Positions 47,933 to 57,938 of a stretch of DNA of 64,000 bases are shown here, piece by piece. The translations under genes were made by a program, and so were the position numbers. The notes beneath the pieces were generated by a model. The model did no database searches and had not been told where the DNA came from. It saw only the letters and a program-made list of their open reading frames with translations. How positions within the stretch are numbered: the first letter of the stretch is position 1; each line of letters begins with the position of its first letter. The stretch is from Streptomyces sp. NRRL B-1347. GTDB lineage: Bacteria; Actinomycetota; Actinomycetes; Streptomycetales; Streptomycetaceae. The stretch is taken from the NCBI RefSeq assembly GCF_000720325.1, contig NZ_JOJM01000015.1, positions 62,001 through 126,000 of the forward strand, in the 5' to 3' direction.

Positions 47933-49537
47933 GTGAGCACTGCTGCCAACGGCAAACCGGTCGTACTCATCGCTGAAGAGCTGTCGCCCGCGACCGTCGA
48001 AGCCCTGGGCCCGGACTTCGAGATCCGGCACTGCAACGGCGCGGACCGCGCGGAGCTGCTGCCCGCCATCGCCGACGTCGACGCCATCCTGGTCCGCTCC
48101 GCGACCAAGGTCGACGCCGAGGCCATCGCCGCCGCCCGCAAGCTGCGGGTCGTCGCCCGCGCGGGCGTCGGCCTCGACAACGTCGACGTCTCCGCCGCCA
48201 CCAAGGCGGGCGTCATGGTGGTGAACGCGCCCACCTCGAACATCGTCACCGCCGCCGACCTGGCCTGCGGTCTGATCCTCGCCACCGCCCGCAACATCCC
48301 GCAGGCCAACACCGCGCTGAAGAACGGCGAGTGGAAGCGCTCCAAGTACACCGGTGTGGAGCTGGCCGAGAAGACCCTCGGCGTCGTCGGCCTCGGCCGC
48401 ATCGGCGCGCTCGTGGCGCAGCGGATGTCCGCGTTCGGCATGAAGGTCGTCGCCTACGACCCGTACGTGCAGCCCGCGCGCGCCGCGCAGATGGGCGTGA
48501 AGGTGCTCTCGCTCGACGAGCTCTTGGAGGCCTCGGACTTCATCACCGTGCACCTGCCGAAGACGCCCGAGACCGTGGGTCTCATCGGCGACGAGGCGCT
48601 GCACAAGGTCAAGCCCGCCGTCCGCATCGTGAACGCCGCCCGCGGCGGCATCGTCGACGAGGAAGCGCTGTACTCGGCGCTCAAGGAGGGCCGCGTCGCG
48701 GGCGCCGGCCTCGACGTGTACGCGAAGGAGCCGTGCACCGACTCCCCGCTGTTCGAGCTCGACCAGGTCGTGTGCACCCCGCACCTCGGCGCGTCCACCG
48801 ACGAGGCGCAGGAGAAGGCGGGCATCTCGGTCGCCAAGTCCGTACGGCTCGCGCTCGCGGGCGAGCTGGTCCCCGACGCGGTGAACGTGCAGGGCGGTGT
48901 CATCGCCGAGGACGTGCGCCCCGGCCTGCCGCTCGCCGAGAAGCTCGGCCGGATCTTCACCGCCCTCGCGGGCGAGGTCGCGGTGCGCCTCGACGTCGAG
49001 GTGTACGGCGAGATCACCCAGCACGACGTGAAGGTGCTCGAACTGTCCGCCCTCAAGGGCGTGTTCGAGGACGTCGTGGACGAGACCGTCTCGTACGTGA
49101 ACGCGCCGCTGTTCGCGCAGGAGCGCGGTGTCGAGGTGCGGCTCACCACCTCCTCCGAGTCGCCCGACCACCGCAACGTGGTCACCGTGCGCGGCACGCT
49201 CGGCGACGGCGAGGAGGTCGCGGTCTCCGGCACGCTCGCCGGACCCAAGAACCACCAGAAGATCGTCGCGGTCGGCGAGTACGACGTGGACCTGGCGCTC
49301 GCCGACCACATGGTCGTGCTGCGGTACGCGGACCGGCCGGGTGTCGTCGGCACCGTCGGGCGCGTCCTCGGCGAGGCCGGGATCAACATCGCGGGCATGC
49401 AGGTCGCTCGCGCTGACGTGGGCGGGGAGGCGCTGGCCGTCCTCACCGTCGACGACACCGTGCCGCCCGCGGTGCTCGCGGAGGTCGCCGCCGAGATCGG
49501 GGCGACGTCCGCCCGCTCGGTGAACCTGGCCGACTGA
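47933..49537 (+). CDS. serA: D-3-phosphoglycerate dehydrogenase
   Basis: A 534-residue long-form PGDH opening serine synthesis. Substrate domain at both ends of the Rossmann domain; NAD motif VVGLGRIGALVAQRM; catalytic Arg in NAARGGIVDEEAL, Glu near GLDVYAKEP and His in CTPHLGASTDEAQ. From about 320 an intervening domain, then a C-terminal ACT domain (MVVLRYADRPGVVGTVG) for serine feedback. GTG at 47933 with GTGAGG upstream; the in-frame GTG at 47921 would add four residues. Closed by a strong hairpin at 49576. Confidence 0.96.
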   Translation: MSTAANGKPVVLIAEELSPATVEALGPDFEIRHCNGADRAELLPAIADVDAILVRSATKVDAEAIAAARKLRVVARAGVGLDNVDVSAATKAGVMVVNAPTSNIVTAADLACGLILATARNIPQANTALKNGEWKRSKYTGVELAEKTLGVVGLGRIGALVAQRMSAFGMKVVAYDPYVQPARAAQMGVKVLSLDELLEASDFITVHLPKTPETVGLIGDEALHKVKPAVRIVNAARGGIVDEEALYSALKEGRVAGAGLDVYAKEPCTDSPLFELDQVVCTPHLGASTDEAQEKAGISVAKSVRLALAGELVPDAVNVQGGVIAEDVRPGLPLAEKLGRIFTALAGEVAVRLDVEVYGEITQHDVKVLELSALKGVFEDVVDETVSYVNAPLFAQERGVEVRLTTSSESPDHRNVVTVRGTLGDGEEVAVSGTLAGPKNHQKIVAVGEYDVDLALADHMVVLRYADRPGVVGTVGRVLGEAGINIAGMQVARADVGGEALAVLTVDDTVPPAVLAEVAAEIGATSARSVNLAD

Positions 49538-49575
49538 CAGGCCTCGCTCCATCGGCGCTGCGCGCCGCGTCCTCA

Positions 49576-49615
49576 AACGCCGGACGGGCTGGAAACCTCC
49601 AGCCCGTCCGGCGTT
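49576..49615 (+). terminator. serA terminator made from a palindromic repeat copy
   Basis: Perfect 18-bp stem with a 4-base loop; arms 49576-49593 and 49598-49615, core CGCCGGACGGGCTGG. It is the dispersed element present as two inverted half copies, here clearly able to fold as a terminator. Confidence 0.8.
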
Positions 49616-49622
49616 CGGCGTG

Positions 49623-49922
49623 TCAGCGCAGGGACTTGGCGGCCAGGCCCGCGGCCAGCAGGAGCACCGCCGCGCCGATGGAGCCCAGGACCGCCATCCC
49701 GAGGGCGCCGCCGAACTCCTGGCCCGTCTCCAGGAGGGAGGAGGCCGCGCCCGCCTTCTCCGCGGGGGCCGCCCCGAGCGCCAGGTCCGTCAGCTGGGAG
49801 CCCACGGCCACGGCCCCGCAGGCGAGCACCCCGGCCCCGGTGAGCACCGTCCACATCGCGTCCGTACCGGCGGCGAAGAGCAGGCCGTAGCCGCAGGCCG
49901 AGAGCACGAAGCCGCCCGCGAG
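49623..49922 (-). pseudogene. Remnant of a DHA2-type MFS drug transporter
   Basis: About 100 codons that read like the late part of a 14-helix MFS efflux pump: SQLTDLALGAAPAEKAGAAS, then LLETGQEFGGALGMAVLGS, the typical DHA2 loop and helix. The normal N-terminal 350 residues and the last two helices are missing; the frame runs into an unrelated TetR remnant on the opposite strand at about 49925. An ATG exists at 49907, but a working transporter of this size is not possible. Confidence 0.7.
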
Positions 49923-49925
49923 GGG

Positions 49926-50063
49926 CGGCTCTACACCACCCTGCTCAACGGCCTCATGGTGCAGTGGCTCTTCGACCCGGGCTCGGCCACCACCGCCGGG
50001 CAGCTCACGGAGGGGCTGCGGCGGGTGGCGGAGCGGGTCTCGGCGGACGAGGGCCGGCGTCTA
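49926..50063 (+). pseudogene. Remnant of a TetR regulator C-terminal domain
   Basis: About 45 codons reading RLYTTLLNGLMVQWLFDPGS and on to GLRRVAERVSADEGRRL, a typical TetR_C ligand-domain end helix pair. No HTH lies upstream; the sequence abuts the MFS remnant head to head. Downstream the frame passes into a dispersed repeat without the expected stop. Best explained by a deletion that removed the 5' ends of a divergent tetR-MFS pair. Confidence 0.6.
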
Positions 50064-50096
50064 AGCGGGCATGATGAAGTCCGCCGCATGCTGGAA

Positions 50097-50125
50097 GCGC
50101 CCCGAAGGGGCGCGGGGAACTGCGC
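50097..50125. repeat. Dispersed Streptomyces hairpin element
   Basis: GCGCCCC-GAA-GGGGCGC hairpin followed by GGGGAACTGCGCGA. This word combination is a familiar high-copy intergenic motif of Streptomyces genomes. It sits between the TetR remnant and the PucR-type gene end. Confidence 0.65.
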
Positions 50126-50186
50126 GACCAGCCTCGACGAACCCGCAGGCGAACGACGGCATGGCACGGCGGATCCAGCGGAGCGC

Positions 50187-51356
50187 TTAGCGCAGCCGTG
50201 ACGCCTTCAGGGCCATGTGCAGGAGCAGCCGGTCCTCGCCCTCGTCCAGGTCCAGCTTCGTGAGCTGCTCCACGCGCGAGAGGCGGTAGTACAGCGTCTG
50301 GCGGTGGATGCCCAGTTCCGCCGCGGCCCGGCCCGCCTGGCCCGCGCAGTCGAGGAACACCTCGGCGGTGCGGGCCAGTTCGCGGTGCGCGGGGGCCAGC
50401 AGCGCCCGGGCCACGGCGTCCTGCGCGGCCTCCGCGGGCAGCGCGGTGAGCAGCCGGTAGGGGCCGATGTCCGACCAGCGGGCGAGCGGCCCGAGCCGGG
50501 GCTCGGCGAGCGCCGCGCGGGCCGCCGCCGACGCCTCCGCCCAGGCCGCGCCCAGCTCCTCCAGGCCGTGCCGGGCGCCCGCGACCCCGGCCGTCGCGCC
50601 GCCGCCCGCCGACTCCGCGAGGCGGGCCGCCGTCGTGAGCGCGGGGGTCAGGGCGTCCGCCGAGCGCAGCCGCACCAGCACCGCGAGCGACTGCCCCACG
50701 GCACCCGTCGTGATCCACGGCACCGTGCACAGGGCCGTCGCCCCCGGCACGGTCCGCAGCGCGGGCGCGTCCTCCGGGCCCGCCGCGGGCCACGGCGCCA
50801 CGCACACCACCGCGTGCAGGCCCTCGCCGCGCGCCCCCAGCGCCGTGCGGAGCGCCGCCACCGCCATGTCCCGCTGCCAGCCGCGCTCCGCCGTCAGGGC
50901 CGCCCGGAACTCGCGGGTCAGGTCGGCGCCCGCCTGCGCCTCGTCGGCGAGCAGCGCGCCGATCCGGGCGGCCACCTCCATCGCGGCGCCGAGCCGCGCC
51001 TCCGTGGGGCCCGGCTCGCCGTCGAGCAGCCACACATAGCCCAGGGCGTAACCCCGGTGGCGTACCGGCAGGCAGATCCGGCCGCGGTGCACGCCCGCCT
51101 CCGGGGTCGGCGGGATGCGGACCGGGGCGGTGGCGCGCGTGATGCCGAAGCTCTCGAACCAGGAGCGGACCGCCGCCGTGGAGCGGCGGGTGAGGATCGA
51201 GCGGGTGCGGACCGGGTCGAGGTCCGCCGCCTCGAAGCCGTCGCCGCCGTCGTGGGCGCCGAAGGCGATCAGTTCGAAGTCGCGGTTCTCCAGGGTCGCG
51301 GGCGCGCCGAGCAGGGCCGAGATCTCGTCGACCAGTTCCTGGTAGTCGCCCTTCAC
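50187..51356 (-). CDS. PucR/CdaR-family transcriptional regulator, probable proline catabolism regulator
   Basis: A 389-residue regulator. N-terminal sensory part ([20 protein letters not shown] and on), a GGDEF-like degenerate middle domain, and a C-terminal HTH_30 of the PucR type ([20 protein letters not shown]). GTG at 51356 is preceded by AAGGAAGG at good spacing; ATG at 51431 ([10 protein letters not shown]) is the alternative. It is divergent from proline dehydrogenase and P5C dehydrogenase genes and is most likely their regulator. The long palindrome at 51454-51471 is a likely binding site. Confidence 0.85.
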   Translation of the reverse strand: MKGDYQELVDEISALLGAPATLENRDFELIAFGAHDGGDGFEAADLDPVRTRSILTRRSTAAVRSWFESFGITRATAPVRIPPTPEAGVHRGRICLPVRHRGYALGYVWLLDGEPGPTEARLGAAMEVAARIGALLADEAQAGADLTREFRAALTAERGWQRDMAVAALRTALGARGEGLHAVVCVAPWPAAGPEDAPALRTVPGATALCTVPWITTGAVGQSLAVLVRLRSADALTPALTTAARLAESAGGGATAGVAGARHGLEELGAAWAEASAAARAALAEPRLGPLARWSDIGPYRLLTALPAEAAQDAVARALLAPAHRELARTAEVFLDCAGQAGRAAAELGIHRQTLYYRLSRVEQLTKLDLDEGEDRLLLHMALKASRLR

Positions 51357-51453
51357 CCGGGCCCTTCCTTCGCTCCGTGCGGGCTGTGCCGCCTGCCCGG
51401 TTCCCTCGTCGTCAATGCTTTCGAAGGCCATTCTCGCGCAGTCCGGCACCGGA

Positions 51454-51471
51454 CTCAGACATCTGTCTGAG
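51454..51471. promoter_or_regulatory. 18-bp perfect palindrome in the pucR-proline dehydrogenase interval
   Basis: CTCAGACA-TC-TGTCTGAG, 8-bp arms with a 2-base centre. It is upstream of both divergent genes, so well placed for control by the PucR-type protein. Confidence 0.55.
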
Positions 51472-51548
51472 ATCCAGCCCACGGATGCGTGACAGGTGTC
51501 GATAGCTCAGGATCGGAGGGATCCTTAGGTTTCACGGTGGTTCTCCGT

Positions 51549-51587
51549 GCCGTACCAGTTTTGTCGCAAAAATGATGCCGGTACGGC
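51549..51587 (+). promoter_or_regulatory. Nested hairpin in the proline dehydrogenase leader
   Basis: Outer stem GCCGTACC/GGTACGGC (51549-51556, 51580-51587) encloses a perfect AT-rich stem TTTTG-TCG-CAAAA. It ends 29 bases before the start codon. An A/T-rich core in this genome is unusual and suggests selection on RNA structure or an operator. Confidence 0.4.
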
Positions 51588-51615
51588 TTCGTTCGTACTC
51601 CCGTGGAGGTGCCCC

Positions 51616-52542
51616 GTGCTGGGTCCCGTGATCCTTGCCGCGTCGCGCAGTGACAAGATGCGCCGTTTCGTTTCGGCGGCGCCGGGCACCAAGCAGGTCG
51701 TCGACCGCTTCATCGCCGGTGAGACCGTCGACCAGGTCGTCCCGATCGTCGAGGACGCGGTCGGCAAGGGCCTGGAGGTCACCCTCGACGTCGTCGGTGA
51801 GGACATCACCACCGTCGAGCAGTCGTACGCCGCGCGCGACGCGTACCTGGAGCTCATCGACCGCCTCAAGGACCTCGGCTTCGGCGAGAAGGCCGAGATG
51901 TCCGTGAAGCTGTCGATGTTCGGCCAGGCGCTGGAGAACGGCCACGAGCTGGCCCTCGCCAACGTCCGCCCGGTCGTCGAGGCCGCCGCCGCCATCGGCA
52001 CCACCGTGACCCTCGACGCCGAGGACCACACCACCCTCGACTCGATGTTCGCCATCCACGACGAGCTGCGGAAGGACTTCCCGCAGACCGGCTGCGTCAT
52101 CCAGGCGTACCTCTTCCGCACCGAGGACGACGCCCGTCGCCTGGCCGAGAACGGCAGCCGCGTGCGCATCGTGAAGGGCGCCTACAAGGAGCCCGCCGAG
52201 GTCGCGTACCAGGACAAGGCGGAGATCGACAAGGCGTACGTCCGCATCCTGAAGATCCTGATGGAGGGCGACGGCTACCCGATGATCGGGTCCCACGACC
52301 CGCGCCTGATCGCCATCACCCAGGAGCTGGCGCGGCGCGCCGGGCGCAAACTGGACGAGTACGAATTCCAGATGCTGTACGGCATCCGCAGCGAGGAGCA
52401 CCTGCGGCTCGCCGCGGAGGGCCACCGGATGCGCGTGTACACCGCCTACGGCACCGACTGGTACGGCTACTTCATGCGCCGCCTGGCGGAGAAGCCGGCG
52501 AACCTGCTGTTCTTCGGCCGCTCCATCCTCACCAAGGGCTGA
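51616..52542 (+). CDS. Proline dehydrogenase (monofunctional)
   Basis: A 308-residue FAD TIM-barrel enzyme oxidising proline to pyrroline-5-carboxylate. Landmarks: VTLDAEDHTTLDSMF, GCVIQAYLFRTEDDA, RIVKGAYKEPAE, YPMIGSHDPRL, EFQMLYGIRSEEHLRLA and YTAYGTDWYGYFMRRLAEKP, the C-terminal substrate-binding Arg-Arg region. GTG at 51616 has GGAGGT 6 bases upstream. Followed after 55 bases by P5C dehydrogenase, giving the two-step path from proline to glutamate. Confidence 0.94.
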   Translation: MLGPVILAASRSDKMRRFVSAAPGTKQVVDRFIAGETVDQVVPIVEDAVGKGLEVTLDVVGEDITTVEQSYAARDAYLELIDRLKDLGFGEKAEMSVKLSMFGQALENGHELALANVRPVVEAAAAIGTTVTLDAEDHTTLDSMFAIHDELRKDFPQTGCVIQAYLFRTEDDARRLAENGSRVRIVKGAYKEPAEVAYQDKAEIDKAYVRILKILMEGDGYPMIGSHDPRLIAITQELARRAGRKLDEYEFQMLYGIRSEEHLRLAAEGHRMRVYTAYGTDWYGYFMRRLAEKPANLLFFGRSILTKG

Positions 52543-52597
52543 GCCGCCCGCACCCTCCACGCACAGAGCCCCCCGCACAGAAGGAGCTAAGGAACTC

Positions 52598-54229
<1,632 letters not shown>

Positions 54230-54262
54230 CGCCCGACCGGGGGCGCACGCCCTCCTGAACCC

Positions 54263-54299
54263 CCGCCCCCGGCCTGGGCCCCACCCCGGCCGGGGGCGG
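54263..54299 (+). terminator. Proline operon terminator
   Basis: Perfect 12-bp stem CCGCCCCCGGCC/GGCCGGGGGCGG with a 13-base loop, 34 bases after the P5C dehydrogenase stop. Confidence 0.75.
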
Positions 54300-54351
54300 T
54301 GTTGTGTAGGTTGCGACGACACGGCGGCGCGCGACCCAGGGGGCCTTGCGG

Positions 54352-55086
54352 GTGGACGATCCGAAGCACACGGACGATCCGAGGCACACGGCTGATCCGC
54401 AGCACACGGACGGTGCGCGGAATCCGGACGGGCCGGGGGACCGGCCGTCGGTGGTCCTGTTCGACCTCGGCAACGTGCTGTTCCGTGACCCCTGGGAAGC
54501 CCTCCTGCTGACCGAGGGCGCGGGCCTCGCCGACCGCATCGGGCTCGACCGCGGCGAGGTGGAAGCGGCCGGGCGCCGGCTCTGGCGCCGGTTCAGCGTG
54601 GTCGAGGCCGATGAGCAGGCGTACTGGGACGCGCTGGGCCGTGAGCTCGGCAGAGCGGTGCCGCCCTCGCTCGTCAAGGAGCTAGAGGAGCACCTCCTGC
54701 TCGCCAACCCGGCGGCGGGCGAGCTCCTCGCGGCGGCCGCGGACGGCGGGTCCCGGCCGGTGGGCATCGCCTCGAACAACACGTCCTTCTGGTACGCGAA
54801 GCAGGCCGAGCGCCTGTCCCTGCACCGGTGGGTGGACCCCCGACTCGTCTTCCTCTCCCACGAGCTGGGGGTGACGAAGGGCGCCCGGGGGCGCGGCCTC
54901 CTCGAAGCGGCCGCCGAGCGCACGCATCCGCCGTCGACCCTGCTGATCGAGGACCGGGCGGGCAATCTGCGCCGCGCGCGGGGCCTCGGCTTCCGGACGG
55001 CGGCGTACGCGTTTGAGGGAGCGGCAGCTTCGGAAGGCTTCAAGACCACGGACTCGCGGGAGCTGCTGAGGAGACTCTCGGTATGA
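54352..55086 (+). CDS. HAD-superfamily hydrolase
   Basis: A 244-residue HAD phosphatase-like protein (YihX group). Motif I is VVLFDLGNVLFRDP with Asp nucleophile; the second Asp of DxD is replaced by Gly-Asn, as in many FDLGNV proteins. Motif II is VGIASNNTSFW, motif III Lys in LGVTKGARGRG and motif IV IEDRAGNLRRA. The first 30 residues are encoded by three near-exact 18-bp repeats (DDPKHT, DDPRHT, DDPQHT-like) and are probably a disordered tail. GTG at 54352 (or TTG 54346). The stop overlaps the next gene's ATG (ATGA). Confidence 0.82.
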   Translation: MDDPKHTDDPRHTADPQHTDGARNPDGPGDRPSVVLFDLGNVLFRDPWEALLLTEGAGLADRIGLDRGEVEAAGRRLWRRFSVVEADEQAYWDALGRELGRAVPPSLVKELEEHLLLANPAAGELLAAAADGGSRPVGIASNNTSFWYAKQAERLSLHRWVDPRLVFLSHELGVTKGARGRGLLEAAAERTHPPSTLLIEDRAGNLRRARGLGFRTAAYAFEGAAASEGFKTTDSRELLRRLSV

Positions 55087-55781
55087 GCGTGCCGCCACCG
55101 TCGCCCCCGCCATCGCCGCCCCCTCCGGAGTCCTCCGGGCGCCCGCCCCGCAAGGGCCCCGCCGGAGTGCGGCCCCCGGACGCCGAATCCGGCCTCGCGG
55201 CGCCGTCGCCGGTGGTCGCCACGCTCCTGGCCGAGTACAACTCGCTGCGGCAGGAGAGCCTCCAGGCCATCACCAACCGCATCCAGATCATGAACTTCGC
55301 GTTCACCTCGCTCGCGGTGGTCGTCGCGGCCGTCCTGACGTCCGACCTGTCCCGCGGCGTCCTGATCCCCGCCTGCCTGGTCTTCGTCCCCGCGGCGGCC
55401 AAGGCGAGCCTGCTGATCTGGCTGGGCGAGTACCACCGGTCGCAGCGGGCGGGCCAGGGCGTCGCCGCGGTCGAGCGCCGGATCAACGCGCTGCTCGGCG
55501 GCAGCGCCGTGCTCAGCTGGGAGTCCCGCCTCGTCTCCTCCGGCACGCACATGGGCTATCCGTACGTGGCGACGGCCGCGTTCATCCTGAGTACCGGCGT
55601 GCTCGCTGAGCTCCTCGGCGCCTACTTCCTGATCGAGCGGTACGCCAGCGGCGGCACGCTCTGGGACAACGTCGCGCTCGGCGGAGCGGTGGCGCTCTAC
55701 GCGGCGCTGACCGAGGCGGTCTTCCTGCGGTTCTTCCGGACGCGCTGGCGGGCCATCCGCAGTGCGACGCACAGCGGATAG
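55083..55781 (+). CDS. Four-helix membrane protein with Pro-rich N-terminus
   Basis: A 232-residue protein translationally coupled to the HAD gene by ATGA. Residues 1-45 are Pro/Ser/Gly-rich; a conserved-looking amphipathic helix (LLAEYNSLRQESLQAITNRI) precedes a helix pair (NFAFTSLAVVVAAVLTS, and GVLIPACLVFVPAAAKASLL); a second pair lies at about 160-225. No catalytic motif. The coiled-coil-plus-two-helix start recalls small sensor or effector membrane proteins, but I do not assign it. Confidence 0.7.
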   Translation: MSVPPPSPPPSPPPPESSGRPPRKGPAGVRPPDAESGLAAPSPVVATLLAEYNSLRQESLQAITNRIQIMNFAFTSLAVVVAAVLTSDLSRGVLIPACLVFVPAAAKASLLIWLGEYHRSQRAGQGVAAVERRINALLGGSAVLSWESRLVSSGTHMGYPYVATAAFILSTGVLAELLGAYFLIERYASGGTLWDNVALGGAVALYAALTEAVFLRFFRTRWRAIRSATHSG

Positions 55782-55789
55782 CGCCGGGG

Positions 55790-56668
55790 CTAGGCCCCCG
55801 CGCGGCGGCCGAGGAAGTCCTCGACCAGGGCGGCGATCTGCCCGGCGTGCGTCTCCAGGGCGAAGTGGCCCGTCGGCAGCAGGTGCACCTCGGCCTCGGG
55901 CAGGTCCCGCTGGAAGGCGGTTGCGCCGGCCCGCACGAAGATCTGGTCGTGCGCGCCCCACACCGCGAGCACCGGCACCTGGCTCTCGCGGAAGTACGCG
56001 TGGAAGTCCGGGTACAGCGCGATGTTGCCGCCGTAGTCGCCCATGAGGGCGAGCTGGACGGCGTCCTGCCCCGCGCGCGCCATGGCCGCGGTGTCGTGCT
56101 CCCACGCGTCCGGGCTGATCAGGTCGCGGTAGCGGTCGGGGACGCCGTGCGTGTACTGCCACTTGATGCCTTCGGGGGAGCGGATCTCCCGCACGGCCGC
56201 GGCGGTCTCCTCGTTCGGGTCCTTGATGTACGCGAACACGGGCGCCCAGGCCTCGGCGCCGAGGCCCTCCTCGTACGCGTTGCCGTTCTGCGTGACGATC
56301 GCGGTGATCCGCCCCGGGTGGGCGAGGGCGAGGCGCAGACCGATCGGCGCGCCGTAGTCCTGGACGTACAGCGCGAACCGGGTCAGGCCGATCCGCTCGG
56401 TGAACTCGGCGGTGACGTCGGCCAGTTCGGCGAAGGTGTACGGGAAGGAGTCGGCGGCGGGCGCCGCCGAGCGGCCGAAGCCGATGTGGTCAGGGGCGAT
56501 GACGCGGAAGCGGTGGGCGAGGCGCGGGATGAGGTCCCGGAACATGTGCGAGCTGGACGGGAAGCCGTGCAGCAGGAGCAGCACGGGGGCGTCGGCGGGC
56601 CCCGCCTCGCGGTAGAAGACCTCGTGCCCGCGGACGGTGGTGGTGCGGTGGTGGACCTGGGTACTCAT
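55790..56668 (-). CDS. Alpha/beta hydrolase, dehalogenase/epoxide hydrolase type
   Basis: A 292-residue alpha/beta hydrolase. Oxyanion motif LLLLHGFPSSSHMF, nucleophile Asp in YVQDYGAPIG, acid in VWGAHDQIF and catalytic His in TGHFALETH. As in the hydrolase at 3758, an Asp nucleophile points to dehalogenation or epoxide opening. Similar Streptomyces proteins are annotated fluoroacetate- or haloalkane-type hydrolases. It is divergent from an Old Yellow Enzyme gene across a 160-base control region that contains repeats of CTAACC/GGTTAG. Confidence 0.84.
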   Translation of the reverse strand: MSTQVHHRTTTVRGHEVFYREAGPADAPVLLLLHGFPSSSHMFRDLIPRLAHRFRVIAPDHIGFGRSAAPAADSFPYTFAELADVTAEFTERIGLTRFALYVQDYGAPIGLRLALAHPGRITAIVTQNGNAYEEGLGAEAWAPVFAYIKDPNEETAAAVREIRSPEGIKWQYTHGVPDRYRDLISPDAWEHDTAAMARAGQDAVQLALMGDYGGNIALYPDFHAYFRESQVPVLAVWGAHDQIFVRAGATAFQRDLPEAEVHLLPTGHFALETHAGQIAALVEDFLGRRAGA

Positions 56669-56796
56669 TCCTCTAACCCCTCATTCTCGCTTTGGTGGTT
56701 GCGTGCGGGATGAGTGCATCACGGACTCAGCTAACCAGTCAAGATGTTTTTAAGGGTTAGGGAAGGGGGCTCGGGCCCGGCTGTGCGGACTTGAAA

Positions 56797-56812
56797 CTGA
56801 CACCTGTGTCAG
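56797..56812. promoter_or_regulatory. Perfect palindromic operator upstream of the Old Yellow Enzyme gene
   Basis: CTGACAC-CT-GTGTCAG, 7-bp arms, 16 bases before the ATG. The form and position are typical of TetR-family repressor sites. No TetR gene adjoins, so the regulator is elsewhere. Confidence 0.55.
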
Positions 56813-56828
56813 CTTCTACCGTTCCGGC

Positions 56829-57938
56829 ATGACGCAGAACACGCTCCTCACCCCGTACGCAGCCCCCTTCGGCAACCTCCCCAACCGCATGGTCATGGCC
56901 CCCATGACCCGCTTCCGCGGCGAGGAGGACGGCACCCCGCAGCCGATCGTCGCCGACTACTACGCCCAGCGGGCGAGCGCCGGGCTCATCGTCACCGAGG
57001 GCATCTGGCCCAGCAGCCGCGGCCAGAGCGGCTGGCGCATCCCCGGCCTGGAGACGGCCGCGCACGTCGCGGGCTGGCGCCGGGTCACCGAGGCCGTGCA
57101 CGCCGCGGGCGGGCGGATCTACGCCCAGCTCATGCACGGCGGCCGGCACGGCCACCCGCTGTCCCGCATCGACGGCGACGCGCCCGCCGCCCCCTCCGTC
57201 GTGGTCTCGCCCGAGCTGGTGCACGTGCGCGACGGCGGCAAGGCCGAGCCGGTGACCCCGCGCGTGATGACCCTCGACGACATCCGCACCGCCGTCGACG
57301 ACCACGTGGCCGCGGCCCGCAACGCCGTCGAAGCGGGCTTCGACGGCGTCGAACTGCACGGCGCCAACAGCTACTTGATCCACCAGTTCCTCGCCGACAA
57401 CACCAACCTCCGCGACGACGCGTACGGCAGGGGTTCGACCGGGAACCGCATCCGGTTCGCGGTGGAGGTGGTCCGCGCGGTCGCCGACGCCATCGGCGCC
57501 GAGCGGCTCGGCCTGCGGCTCTCGCCCGGCAACCCGCAGTTCGGCATGTACGAGGCCGACCCGGGGCCGGTCTACCGCGCGCTGCTCGACGAGCTCGACG
57601 GCCTCGGCCTCGCCTATCTGCACCTCACCGACAACGACCGCTACCCCGCCCTGGCCGACCTGCGCCCCCACTGGAGCGGCACCCTCATCGCCAACGTCGG
57701 CGAGAACGGCGACCCGACGACCAAGGAGGCGGGCGAGGCCGTCGTCGCCGACGGCCGCGCCGACCTCGTCTCCTACGGCAGGGCGTTCCTCACCACGCCG
57801 GACCTGCCGCACCGCTTCGCCGTGGGCGCGCCGCCGAACGACCTCGACGCGGCGCACCTGTACACCAACGGCGCCGAGGGGTACACCGACTACCCCGTGC
57901 TGCCTGCCCGGGAGCTTCAGACCTCCACGAGCACCTGA
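56829..57938 (+). CDS. Old Yellow Enzyme family alkene reductase / NADH:flavin oxidoreductase
   Basis: A 369-residue FMN TIM-barrel reductase of electrophilic alkenes (NemA type). FMN-binding start LPNRMVMAPMTRFR, IYAQLMHGGRHGHP, substrate His-Asn pair and proton-donor Tyr in VELHGANSYLIHQFL, FMN region NRIRFAVEVV, and GRADLVSYGRAFLTTPDLP. Length and motifs are standard. The operator just before the start suggests induction by an electrophile or substrate. The 3' end overlaps the convergent deiodinase-like gene by 22 bases. Confidence 0.93.
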   Translation: MTQNTLLTPYAAPFGNLPNRMVMAPMTRFRGEEDGTPQPIVADYYAQRASAGLIVTEGIWPSSRGQSGWRIPGLETAAHVAGWRRVTEAVHAAGGRIYAQLMHGGRHGHPLSRIDGDAPAAPSVVVSPELVHVRDGGKAEPVTPRVMTLDDIRTAVDDHVAAARNAVEAGFDGVELHGANSYLIHQFLADNTNLRDDAYGRGSTGNRIRFAVEVVRAVADAIGAERLGLRLSPGNPQFGMYEADPGPVYRALLDELDGLGLAYLHLTDNDRYPALADLRPHWSGTLIANVGENGDPTTKEAGEAVVADGRADLVSYGRAFLTTPDLPHRFAVGAPPNDLDAAHLYTNGAEGYTDYPVLPARELQTSTST

